A stretch of 64,000 nt of DNA from Fuerstiella sp. (GTDB taxonomy: Bacteria; Planctomycetota; Planctomycetia; Planctomycetales; Planctomycetaceae). A model generated the notes under the pieces. That model worked only from the letters and a program-made list of their open reading frames with translations. It ran no database searches and was not told where the DNA came from. The stretch lies in the NCBI GenBank assembly GCA_029247265.1, contig JAQWLN010000177.1:62001-126000 (forward strand), written 5' to 3'. Shown in pieces: positions 37,317 to 45,972 of this stretch; the first letter of the stretch is position 1; each line of letters begins with the position of its first letter. The position numbers and the translations under genes were made by a program.

Positions 37317-37634
37317 TGACCAGACCTGGCGACAGTTGAGAGAACAGATTCGACTTTGTGAACATTGTTGCAGAAAGTCGATTATCCGGCATCCGGACCC
37401 GGCGGGCTCGGGAGCGAAATCCAGCGACGGCCGGAAAAACACTGGCCACAGAACCTTGCATCGGGAAGAGTTCCGGCCAGAAGCTCTGCAGTTTGAGAAT
37501 TGTGGGTAACCACCGTCGTCGTGGTTTGAAATGCCCGAAGCCATGAATACGATGTTGTGGTGTCAATGTGGGGGCCCTCCGATTTTCCCCCTTCCAATAA
37601 CCATCCCACCAGTTTGCAATAAAGGAATCGACCT
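37317..37634. other. Divergent intergenic region, about 320 bp
   Basis: Between pfk (minus) and the adenylate-forming enzyme gene (plus); expected to hold both promoters. The only visible feature is a GC-rich GGGGGCCCTCCG stretch near 37571. No gene recognised. Confidence 0.45.
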
Positions 37635-38729
37635 GTGAGCAATGTTGCCGAAGCAGCGCAGAAGAATAGGGAACTGCTGGATCAGCAAACTCGGGAAATC
37701 GTGCAGTGGCACTTTGGCGACGACACGGGAAGTCAATTCTGGCTTGAAAAAAAGAAGGAGTTCGACTTCGACCCATTGACGGATGTGAATTGCTTTGACG
37801 ACCTGAAGAAGTTTCCCCTTTTTGAAGATGACTGGCTGCGAGGCGGCCCGATGCGCCGCTGGGTTCCTCAGCCGTATCAGGATAAGCCGATTTACGTCTT
37901 TGAAACCGGTGGTACGACTGGCGTGCCGAAGTCTCGTGTGGTTGTTGAGGATCACTGGATTGACTACGAGATGTTCAGTGACACGCTGTCGGACGAAAAT
38001 TTTCCTCGCGGAGCCAACTGGCTGATGCTGGGGCCTTCAGGGCCGCGTCGGCTGCGACTGGCTATCGAACATCTGGCACAACACCGCGGCGGCATCAGTT
38101 TTTGTGTGGACCTGGATCCCCGCTGGGTGGTGAAACTTCTGAAGAAGGGCAAGGTCGAAGAAGTCAAGGAGTACAGCAACCACGTCATCGATCAGGCGAT
38201 GGCGATCATCGGTGCCGGTAATGAAATTCAGTGTATGTTCACAACACCCAAGTTGCTGGAAGCGCTGGCGATGCGTCTGCTGGACGAAGGCAGCAGTATC
38301 GAAGAAGCTGGGATTAAGGGAATTTTCTGCGGAGGCACAGAATTCACTCAGCAATGGAATCGGTTTGCCTGCGAAGAACTGCTCGGCCCCAATGTCTTTA
38401 TGACACCGACCTATGGCAACACGCTGATGGGACTTGCCTGTGGCAAGCCATTTGATCCGGCAGACGACTACAAGGTGACGTATTACGCTCCACAGCCTCG
38501 GGCAGTGGTGGAGGTTGTGGACTTTGACTACCATACGAAGGTGGTTGACTACCACGCGACTGGCCGCGTTAAGTTGTACACGTTGACCAAGGAGTTCTTC
38601 GTGCCGGGCTTTTTGGAGCGTGACGAAGCCGAACGCGAAGACCCTCACGAAAAGTACCCGTGGGACGGCGTCAGTGGTGTTCGTCCGTATCACGTCTTTG
38701 CAAAGACGACGACGGTCGGCGTTTATTAG
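37635..38729 (+). CDS. AMP-binding (phenylacetate-CoA ligase-like) adenylate-forming protein
   Basis: Related to the PaaK/AMP-ligase family, which activates a carboxylate as acyl-AMP. The phosphate-binding A3 motif is ETGGTTGVPKSRVV near residue 92. Further blocks are MFTTPKLLEALAMRL, GIFCGGTEFTQQW and MTPTYGNTLMGLACG (the adenine-binding YG motif). At 364 residues it is shorter than PaaK (about 435), and the C-terminal swinging domain is reduced, ending with DGVSGVRPYHVFAKTTTVGVY. The start codon is GTG. It is a single gene with no carrier protein, reductase or CoA-linked neighbour, so its acid substrate is unknown. Confidence 0.75.
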   Translation: MSNVAEAAQKNRELLDQQTREIVQWHFGDDTGSQFWLEKKKEFDFDPLTDVNCFDDLKKFPLFEDDWLRGGPMRRWVPQPYQDKPIYVFETGGTTGVPKSRVVVEDHWIDYEMFSDTLSDENFPRGANWLMLGPSGPRRLRLAIEHLAQHRGGISFCVDLDPRWVVKLLKKGKVEEVKEYSNHVIDQAMAIIGAGNEIQCMFTTPKLLEALAMRLLDEGSSIEEAGIKGIFCGGTEFTQQWNRFACEELLGPNVFMTPTYGNTLMGLACGKPFDPADDYKVTYYAPQPRAVVEVVDFDYHTKVVDYHATGRVKLYTLTKEFFVPGFLERDEAEREDPHEKYPWDGVSGVRPYHVFAKTTTVGVY

Positions 38730-38782
38730 AACCGGCTCTGCCGCGTCAGGCGGGAGATTGCTGTTGCCGTCCTGAGACGTAG

Positions 38783-38802
38783 AGTGCGTGCTGGCACGCA
38801 CT
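38783..38802. repeat. Perfect palindrome AGTGCGTGC-TG-GCACGCACT
   Basis: Nine-bp perfect arms with a two-base centre, flanked by GTA/TAC that extend the stem after one mismatch. It is in the convergent gap before pyrG, so it could end transcription from either side or be a dispersed palindromic element. Confidence 0.55.
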
Positions 38803-38948
38803 TTACAGAGCTGCAGCTTGGCGCCATTGCTCCGGCCCCCGCATTTCGATTACCGAAAGTCTCCGACCGGGACATTTCACAGTGTAGTACGGACCTGCGG
38901 GCGAGACTCGGCGGCATCAGAAAGTCCCGCGTTCCGCGTCTGGGGTTT

Positions 38949-40571
38949 TCAGACCAGCTGTTTCGGTCGGGTTTGACGTTTCTCGAGGGCCGCGCCGACG
39001 AATCCTTTGAACAGCGGATGAGGTTTGTTGGGCTGCGACTTGAATTCCGGATGGTACTGTACTGCCACGTACCATGGGTGATCGTTCAGCTCAACAACTT
39101 CCACCAGACCCCCGTCCGGACTGGTGCCCACAGGCGTCATTCCCGCATGAACGTATTGTTCCCGGTACTCAGGATTGAACTCGTAGCGGTGACGATGTCG
39201 TTCGTTGATTTCTGCTGTTCCGTAAGCCGCCAGTGAGTGAGATCCTTCGGAAAGCAGGCAGGGCTGGCTGCCAAGTCGCATCGTGCCGCCCTTGTTTTCC
39301 ACATCCGCCTGATCTTCCAGCAGACAGATCACCGGGTGCTGAGTGTCGGCCTGGAATTCGCTGCTGTTGGCGTCGCCCAGTCCCATAACATTGCGTGCAA
39401 ATTCAATAACGGCACATTGCATGCCCAGACAGATACCGAAGTACGGAATATTGTTTTCTCGAGCGTACTGAACGGCTTGGATCTTGCCTTCGATGCCTCG
39501 CATGCCGAAGCCGCCCGGAACGAGAACCCCGTCGACACCCTTCAACAGGCTTTCGGCACCCTTGTTTTCCAGGTCTTCTGCCTCGATTCGTTTCGCGATG
39601 ATTCTTGTCGAGTGATGGAAGCCGGCGTGGTCCAGAGATTCATAGATGGATTTGTAGGCGTCGAATTGATCGATGTATTTACCGACAACAGCCACGGTCA
39701 CTTCGTGTCGAGGGTTACGAATACGGTGGATCAGGTCCCGATAATCATCCAGCTGAAGCGGGCCCGCCTCGATATTTAACTTCTCGAGAATCAACTCATC
39801 CAGCTTGTGCTCGACCAGTCCCATGGGCACTTCGTAGATCGAATATTCCTTGTCGACCTCTTCAATGACCGCACGTTTTTCGACGTTACAGAAAAGGGCG
39901 ATCTTGTCGGTGTGTTCCGTGCCAATCGGGCGTTCTGTTCGACAAACCAGAATGTCCGGTTGAATTCCAATAGTCCGAAGCTGCTGCACGCTGTGCTGCG
40001 TCGGTTTGGTTTTTGCTTCTCGTGCGGCCTTCAGATAGGGCACCAGGGTCAGATGAATGAACAGACAGTTCTCTTTGCCGATGTCCAGAGGGATCTGTCG
40101 AATGGCTTCCAGAAAGGGCAACCCTTCGATGTCGCCGGTTGTTCCCCCAAGTTCCGTGATGACCACGTCAACATCGGGGCCCGCCAGTCGTCGAATGCTG
40201 TCCTTGATTTCATCCGTGATGTGCGGGACCACCTGAACTGTCCGGCCGAGGTATTCGCCGCGTCGTTCCTTGTTAATGACCGTTTGGTAAATCTGGCCGG
40301 TGGTGTAGTTGGAGTCACGATTCAGAATGCTTGACGTGAATCGTTCGTAGTGACCCAGGTCGAGGTCGGTCTCTGAGCCATCATCCAGAACGTAGACTTC
40401 GCCGTGCTGGTAGGGACTCATTGTGCCCGGATCGACGTTGATGTACGGATCCAGTTTCTGCATACGAACCGTCAGCCCACGACGTTCCAGCAGCATGCCG
40501 ATAGAGGCGGAGGTCAGTCCTTTACCCAGAGAGCTTACGACGCCGCCCGTAACGAAGATGTGCTGAGTCAT
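38949..40571 (-). CDS. pyrG: CTP synthase
   Basis: Makes CTP from UTP, ATP and glutamine. N-terminal synthase domain with [23 protein letters not shown] and the [25 protein letters not shown] block; [12 protein letters not shown] and the class I glutaminase domain with the nucleophile Cys in [19 protein letters not shown] and the His-Glu pair in [10 protein letters not shown]. 540 residues, standard length. It stands alone and is preceded on its own strand by a strong hairpin with a T-run (40657-40684) that could attenuate its expression. Confidence 0.96.
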   Translation of the reverse strand: MTQHIFVTGGVVSSLGKGLTSASIGMLLERRGLTVRMQKLDPYINVDPGTMSPYQHGEVYVLDDGSETDLDLGHYERFTSSILNRDSNYTTGQIYQTVINKERRGEYLGRTVQVVPHITDEIKDSIRRLAGPDVDVVITELGGTTGDIEGLPFLEAIRQIPLDIGKENCLFIHLTLVPYLKAAREAKTKPTQHSVQQLRTIGIQPDILVCRTERPIGTEHTDKIALFCNVEKRAVIEEVDKEYSIYEVPMGLVEHKLDELILEKLNIEAGPLQLDDYRDLIHRIRNPRHEVTVAVVGKYIDQFDAYKSIYESLDHAGFHHSTRIIAKRIEAEDLENKGAESLLKGVDGVLVPGGFGMRGIEGKIQAVQYARENNIPYFGICLGMQCAVIEFARNVMGLGDANSSEFQADTQHPVICLLEDQADVENKGGTMRLGSQPCLLSEGSHSLAAYGTAEINERHRHRYEFNPEYREQYVHAGMTPVGTSPDGGLVEVVELNDHPWYVAVQYHPEFKSQPNKPHPLFKGFVGAALEKRQTRPKQLV

Positions 40572-40653
40572 ACTGTTAAAGTCCTTTTTCTGCCGTTGTC
40601 CGGCCTGGTTACGGCTGCCGAAAGGGATATCTCCCTGCGGCTGTAATCAGCAT

Positions 40654-40685
40654 CCGAAAACGCAACGAGGCATGTTGCGTTTTTC
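40654..40685 (-). terminator. Hairpin with T-run upstream of pyrG (terminator or attenuator)
   Basis: Perfect 10-bp arms AAAACGCAAC and GTTGCGTTTT around a 7-base loop; because the arms end in A/T runs it reads as a terminator on both strands. It lies about 85 bp before the pyrG ATG and about 255 bp beyond the Flp-like gene stop. Either it backs up the terminator at 40843, or it is a leader attenuator for pyrG. Confidence 0.6.
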
Positions 40686-40842
40686 ATGGATGTGACGTTG
40701 CTCAGCCGGACTATTAAAGCGGATGCCTGCAAGTCCTCAACACATTGATGCCTCAATCCTCAATAAGTCCCGAAAATGACGCTGCGGCAGGCGCCCATCG
40801 GGTGGCCTTTGTCCGAAAACTCAGGATTTATCCACAGCGCAT

Positions 40843-40880
40843 AAAAAGGCCCCGACAACACACCTGGTGAAGCGGGGCTT
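40843..40880 (-). terminator. Rho-independent terminator after the Flp-like gene
   Basis: Minus-strand GCCCCG ... CGGGGC stem with an 18-base loop followed by TTTTT, about 60 bp past the stop of the 40940 gene. Standard form and position. Confidence 0.7.
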
Positions 40881-40939
40881 TGGGTCCGTTCGGCAGCTCA
40901 CCCCGAACGGACGAATCAGATCTACGGTCCAGCGACTAA

Positions 40940-41194
40940 CTAATGCCCGCGGCGTCCTGCGATTTCGGGCCTTGGTTTGCTACTGGACAGCTTGTACGTG
41001 TTACCGTGATGTCGATCTGACCCTCGTGAATCAACTGCGTTAGCTGCGTCGTTAAGTTCTCCTGAGACCGCGTGCGAAAGACTCGAAAGGCCGGCAATCG
41101 AGCCCAGGACCAGGATCGTTCCCACCAGAATGATTTCCGATGTGACGATGATACCGTCCTGTTCTTTCCATAGCTTGATGAGCAGCCGTCGCAT
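40940..41194 (-). CDS. Small Flp-like (type IVb pilin-like) membrane protein
   Basis: 84-residue protein with one hydrophobic helix. The N-terminal RRLLIKLWKEQDGIIVTSEIILVGTILVLGSIAGL has a short basic leader, a Gly before a hydrophobic segment and a Glu inside it, resembling Flp/class IVb prepilins; the following LSHAVSGELNDAANAVDS matches the amphipathic part. The C-terminal 35 residues are polar. Related small proteins are common in planctomycetes. No tad/cpa assembly genes or prepilin peptidase are in the window. A clear terminator follows. Confidence 0.65.
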   Translation of the reverse strand: MRRLLIKLWKEQDGIIVTSEIILVGTILVLGSIAGLSSLSHAVSGELNDAANAVDSRGSDRHHGNTYKLSSSKPRPEIAGRRGH

Positions 41195-41945
41195 CGGAAT
41201 TACTCCTGAAACATATTAAAACGCTTGGCAGGTTATGTTGCGTTTTTGCAACACTACAACACAAATGAACGGGAGGCAGAAATCTGTGGGCCGTCCGTCT
41301 CACCTAACGCTATTCGCTGCCAAATGTATCGGTCGTGGCGGTTGCATGGCAGATTCAGAGGGTCATCCCGCAGAAGGTGCACCCGATGGACATTTGCCGG
41401 ACCGGACCAGGCCGGGGCTGCCAACAGAACCGTCTGCGTCATCGAATAAGCAGGCTGGTCGCATGTTGATGGGCCACGAAAAGCGTTTCCATACACGGCA
41501 AATGTCTGACGCCGTGCGGTTGGCTGAAATTACTTCTCGCCGCACCCAGCAGTGACATGCGTTCGACAGGTGAACAAATCCGGTCGAATTGGTGCAGTGA
41601 GCGAATCATGTCACCTTCGACGCCCCCTTGAACAAGGTCTCAGCGCAGCTGATTTCCACCCGAGTTCCGCATTTCCGTCGTCTGATAAAACGGAATCGAT
41701 GATCGCGTCAGCCATACCGCGTGACTGTGCTTCGACTGCTCGCTAGGCTACGCAGACTCACATGACAGGTGGACTGCGCCGTCCGATCCGTTCGGCGCCA
41801 TCCGGCACACGACACTGTCATTTCGAAACGGACTAGTGCCGGAAGCGTATTGTTGCCCGTCCGGCGCCCCATGATCTTTGGATCGCGGCCACTCGACACT
41901 GCCTGCAGTTGTTTGAGGCGAGGTTGCGGCAAAGGGAAGTCGTCA
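41195..41945. other. Intergenic region, about 750 bp, no gene recognised
   Basis: The longest gap of the window, upstream of the broken SulP gene. It has a GTTGC-GTTTTT-GCAAC hairpin at 41237-41252, and a 13-mer ATGTTGCGTTTTT there also occurs at 40672-40684. Several ORFs overlap one another (41225-41555 plus; 41254-41545 minus) without family features. Could contain decayed sequence related to the SulP lesions. Confidence 0.4.
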
Positions 41946-43935
41946 ATGGTCGTCACAGCTGATGAAGAGATTCCGCGCGGACGTCCTGCCGTTTTTGCGA
42001 AATATCTGAGGCACGACCTGATCTCCGGGTTCCTTGTGTTTTTGATTGCACTGCCGCTGTGCCTTGGCATTTGATTGGCGTGTGGGTATCCGCCAATTGC
42101 CGGCATCTTTACCGCCATCATCGGATCTATTCTGGCGACGTTTGTCAGCAACTCAGAGCTTACCATCAAGGGCCCGGCTGCCGGACTCATCGTCATCGCC
42201 GTAGGATGTGTCAAAGACTTTGGGGGCGATGGCTTCCTTGATGGTCAATGGACGTCAGCGGATCAGACGGCCTACCAGGCGGCGCTGGCCATCGGAGTTG
42301 CGGCTGCCATCCTGCAGATACTGTTTGGCATGTTTCGAGCAGGGATTCTCGGCGAATTCTTTCCAACCTCTGCCGTACATGGCATGCTTGCTGCAATCGG
42401 CGTGGTCATCATTATCAAGCAGTTTCCCGTCGCGCTGGGAGTATCGGCGGACGGCAGCCCGCTGGAAATGCTGCAGGAAATTCCGACGTATCTTGCCACC
42501 GCGAATCCCGCTATCGCGGCGATCGGTATCGTCAGCATGCTGATCATGTTTGTCTGGCCGACTGTTGGAAAACATTTCCGGTGGTTGAAAACGATCCCGG
42601 CTCCAATGGCAGTATTATTTGTCGCTGTGCCAATGGGTGCGGGATTCGATCTGCTGCACGCCCATTCCTACATGCTGCAGGGCCATGAGTATATCAGCTC
42701 AGTGAACGATTTCTGGTGAGCATGCCGGATCGTATGTTCGGCATGTTTGACGATATCACGTATCCGGATTTCACAGCGCTCGGGACAGCGAAGGCGTGGA
42801 AATGGGTGATGATGTTCTTCGTGATCGGCAGTCTGGAATCATTGCTCAGCGCCAAGGCGATAGACCTTGTTGACCCGTGGAAACGCAAAACGAATATGGA
42901 CCGAGACATCTTGCCGTGGGAATCGGTAACCTGTGTGCGTCATGGGTCGGCGGACTGCCGATGATTTCCGAAATCGTCCGATCGAAAGCAAACATCGACA
43001 ACGGAGCACGCACTCGATATGCAAACATGTGGCACGGTATTTTTCTGCTGGCGTGTGTGGCGCTGATTCCAACTGTTCTGCATCGTATTCCGCTGGCGGC
43101 CATGCTGGTTTATACGGGCTTCCGGTTAGCGCACCCGACTGAGTTCATTCATGTTTATCGCGTAGGCAAGGAGCGGCTTGCGATATTCGTCACGACGCTG
43201 GTTGTGGTTCTTGCGACTGACCTGCTGATTGGAGTCGCTGCCGGAATTGTCCTGAAGATGATCTTCCACTATTCGAACGGAGTGCCGCTGAAGTCACTGT
43301 TCAAACCGTATCTGGAAGTTCAGGAAGTCGACGACGAAACGAGCCTGATTGTGGCACGTGAATCAGCGGTCTTCAGCAACTGGATTCCGTTCCGTCGGCA
43401 GATTGAACAAATCGGACTCGTGCAGCGGCGGAATCTGGTCATTGATGTGTCGGACACCAAGCTTGTCGACCATAGTGTGATGGCCAAGCTGGAAGAAATG
43501 GAACGCGATTTCGAACAGGAAGGTCTGCGTTTTGAAGTTCGCGGCCTTGATTCACTGCGGCCGCTGGCCGACAACATCCACGCTGCTCGCAAAGGCGGCC
43601 TGGCCTCGATGCGGCGTCTGACCGTTGTCGCGGAAGCTGACCTCGAAGACTGGTTACTGGACAACTTTGTCGAACTCGGAGCGATGGGTTACACGTCTCT
43701 ACCATGTTCCGGTGCCGGTCGCAGTACCCTGCGAAACGAAAGGTCTGCTGCCAGCCCGATGGTCCGCATCGAAATTGTGACACCGCATGCCACATCCGAA
43801 AAAATTATGGCGTTCCTTCGCATGGACGTACTTCCTGAACATGCTGTCACTGCCTGCGTCGAAGCCGTGGATGTTGTGCGACGTGATCACTTTTCGGTTT
43901 CACTCGACGACAGACAGACTGTGAAGCCAAGGTAG
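41946..43935 (+). pseudogene. SulP family sulfate/bicarbonate transporter, three inactivating lesions
   Basis: Inorganic anion transporter with a C-terminal STAS-like domain. Three frames together give the family order: [10 protein letters not shown]...LPLCLGI, then [38 protein letters not shown] (frame 3); [19 protein letters not shown]...KTNMDRDIL (frame 2); [28 protein letters not shown] to the end (frame 1). The lesions are an in-frame TGA at 42072-42074, a one-base loss near 42712 (TTCCTGGTG to TTCTGGTG would explain it), and another near 42912 (TTGGCC to TTGCC). The STAS region ([21 protein letters not shown]) is intact. It faces an arylsulfatase gene, so sulfate released by sulfatases would have been a sensible substrate. 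Confidence 0.88.
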
Positions 43936-43950
43936 CGACGGATGTCGCGG

Positions 43951-45606
43951 TTATGGGCGGCTGCGACCGTCCTTGATAATGCCGGCAAGTTGCGACTTGA
44001 GGCGAACAGCGATTGCAGGGTGATCGCTGATTACGTTTTTTGTTTCTGCCGGGTCGTCGTCGAGATTGAACAGCTGAAACTGCGGCACCTTCGAATTCGT
44101 CAGTGATTGTTCAACGACCACATTGCGGGCCGTCTTCTTATCGTATCGGTGCAGCTTCCACTTGTTCGACCGCAGGGCGTACGTTCCATTGTTGCCGTTG
44201 TTCTGCTGTACCAGATGATCTCGCCCGCCAGCGTCGGCTTCCCCCAGCAGCGCGCTCAGCACGTTGAAACTGTCAAGGCAGCCGTCGTCCGGCAGTGACT
44301 GTTTGCTGAGAGCGGCCAGACTACCCGCCAGATCGATCGTGCACACGAGCTCGTCACTCACCCCTGGCTTGATGCGCCCTTTCCAGCGAGTGATAAACGG
44401 GGTCCGCGTACCACCTTCATACACGCTGTACTTGCCGCCCTTGTACGGTCCGGCGGCGCGGTGACGGCCGATTTTTTCGATGGCTTCGTCTTTGTAACCA
44501 TCGTCCAAAACAGGTCCGTTGTCTGAGCAGAATACGATCAGCGTATCTTCGGCCAGTTTCAGGCGGTCCAGTGCCTTCATCAATTCACCCACGCACCAGT
44601 CGAGTTCCACGATCGCGTCGCCTCGGAACCCCAGAGACGTCTTACCCTGGAAGCGTTCATGCGGAATTCGCGGCACGTGAATGTCGTGCGATGAAAAGAA
44701 CAGAAAGAAGGGGCTGTCTTTGTGCTGTTCGATGAATTCAACCGATTTCTCAACCCATTTGTCTGCCAGGTCTTCGTCGCGGAAGCGGGCTGCGTGACCG
44801 CCCGTGTAAAAGCCGATGCGACTGATGCCGTTGTGGATGGTCGAGTTATGTCCGTGTGACCAGTCCATCTTCAGTGTGTCACGATGGGTGATGCCGGTTG
44901 GATGGTCGCCGCTCGGTTTTTTCTTACCGACCCACAGAGGATCCGCCGGATCCAGATTGGGAACGCGGTGATCATGCACATAAACCTGCGGCACTCGGTC
45001 GTTGGTCGTGGGTAGCAGGAAACACGTATCGAATCCGATTTCGAGCGGTCCCGGCTTCAGCAGGCCATTCCAGTCCGGTCCGTCCTCTGCGCCCAGGCCC
45101 AGGTGCCATTTCCCAACAACACCGGTGGAATATCCGGCTCGTTTCAGAATCGATGCGACCGTTTCCGTTCCTGGTTTGATGATGGCCGGCGAATTGGGTG
45201 GCGCGATCCCTGTGCGTTCGCCTCGGAAGGCGTAGGTCCCCGTGAGCATGGAATAACGAGTTGGTGTGCAGGTCGACGCGGAGCAATAGCCGCTGGTGAA
45301 TCGCAGGCCTTCGCTGGCCAGCTGGTCGATGTGCGGCGTCTTCAAAGCGGTTGCGCCGTAACACGAAACATCGCCGTAGCCCAGGTCATCAGCCATGATG
45401 ACCATGATATTCGGCGTTTCCGCCCATAACGGTGGCGCGCCTGCGAACAGCAGCGCCGCTGCCGCCAGCATCAGCGTCCGGAACCACACCTGCGATCTGT
45501 TTGGTATCCGTTCCGGCGAAGACGACCGCAAACCATGGAGTCGCTCATGAGCCGTCAGTGCAGTCTGGTATCGACAATGCCGCATCGGTAAACACGTCTT
45601 GTTCAT
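43951..45606 (-). CDS. Exported arylsulfatase
   Basis: Formylglycine sulfatase. The ATG at 45606 is chosen (GAAGA upstream; the track start adds 72 non-homologous residues). A long N-terminal region precedes the signal-like LMLAAAALLFAGAPPLWAE. Then NIMVIMADDLGYGDVSCYGA (metal site), the active-site CTPTRYSMLTG, GVVGKWHLGLG, SSHDIHVPRIPH, and FCSDNGPVLDDGYKDEAI. The canonical CxPxR is intact, unlike the sulfatase at 32 kb. The EGGTRTPFITRWKGRIKPG block is typical of arylsulfatase A-type enzymes. Convergent with the SulP pseudogene, 15 bp apart. Substrate polysaccharide unknown. Confidence 0.92.
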   Translation of the reverse strand: MNKTCLPMRHCRYQTALTAHERLHGLRSSSPERIPNRSQVWFRTLMLAAAALLFAGAPPLWAETPNIMVIMADDLGYGDVSCYGATALKTPHIDQLASEGLRFTSGYCSASTCTPTRYSMLTGTYAFRGERTGIAPPNSPAIIKPGTETVASILKRAGYSTGVVGKWHLGLGAEDGPDWNGLLKPGPLEIGFDTCFLLPTTNDRVPQVYVHDHRVPNLDPADPLWVGKKKPSGDHPTGITHRDTLKMDWSHGHNSTIHNGISRIGFYTGGHAARFRDEDLADKWVEKSVEFIEQHKDSPFFLFFSSHDIHVPRIPHERFQGKTSLGFRGDAIVELDWCVGELMKALDRLKLAEDTLIVFCSDNGPVLDDGYKDEAIEKIGRHRAAGPYKGGKYSVYEGGTRTPFITRWKGRIKPGVSDELVCTIDLAGSLAALSKQSLPDDGCLDSFNVLSALLGEADAGGRDHLVQQNNGNNGTYALRSNKWKLHRYDKKTARNVVVEQSLTNSKVPQFQLFNLDDDPAETKNVISDHPAIAVRLKSQLAGIIKDGRSRP

Positions 45607-45972
45607 GATCTTCGGGTCTTCTGGCGGACATGGGAAATGGAAAAACACGATTCTTCCGTTGTAAGTAACGGCAGTCTGCACTCCGGAAGTCCGGCCTGAA
45701 CACGGCAACCTTCCTGGCCAAGGTGATTCAGGTGTGTCGGTCGACCTGCGCCGCAGCTGACTGAACAATCTATGAACGCAACCGACGACTTGAAACCAGT
45801 AGCCAGCGACTTTGCCCCACATTTTCTGAATACCCGGTGTCAGGGTCGTTCAGTTTGTGCTTCGTTACCTGGACTGGCCCCGATCAGCCCTGGCAGCTTG
45901 AGGCCGTACTCGTCACGTCCGGACCGCCATGATTATTCGCAACGACGATCCGACGACAGGGGGCTTTCGACG
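45607..45972. other. Intergenic region, about 370 bp
   Basis: Upstream of the arylsulfatase and downstream of glgX, both minus strand. No gene or obvious structure. The open frame of the arylsulfatase extends into it without homologous sequence. Confidence 0.4.

Larger units (their letters stand above)
40572..40939. other. Intergenic region upstream of pyrG, about 370 bp
   Basis: Contains the two hairpins listed separately and the presumed pyrG promoter. No protein gene is evident. Confidence 0.5.

Noticed and set aside
36381-37319. 312-residue plus-strand ORF opposite pfk
   Set aside because: Antisense frame of phosphofructokinase; no family motifs, and the minus frame has complete PFK signatures.
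40940-41194. Full Tad pilus locus
   Set aside because: Only one Flp-like gene; no CpaA, CpaE/F, TadB/C or secretin gene in the window.
41225-41746. Several 60-106 residue ORFs in the long gap before SulP
   Set aside because: Overlap one another on both strands with no recognisable domain or ribosome-binding site.
12627-43935. Stop-codon reassignment or selenocysteine at the in-frame TGA codons
   Set aside because: TGA clearly ends many intact genes here (the ABC operon, for example), TAA and TAG also interrupt frames, and no Sec-family protein or selenocysteine-insertion-like hairpin was recognised.
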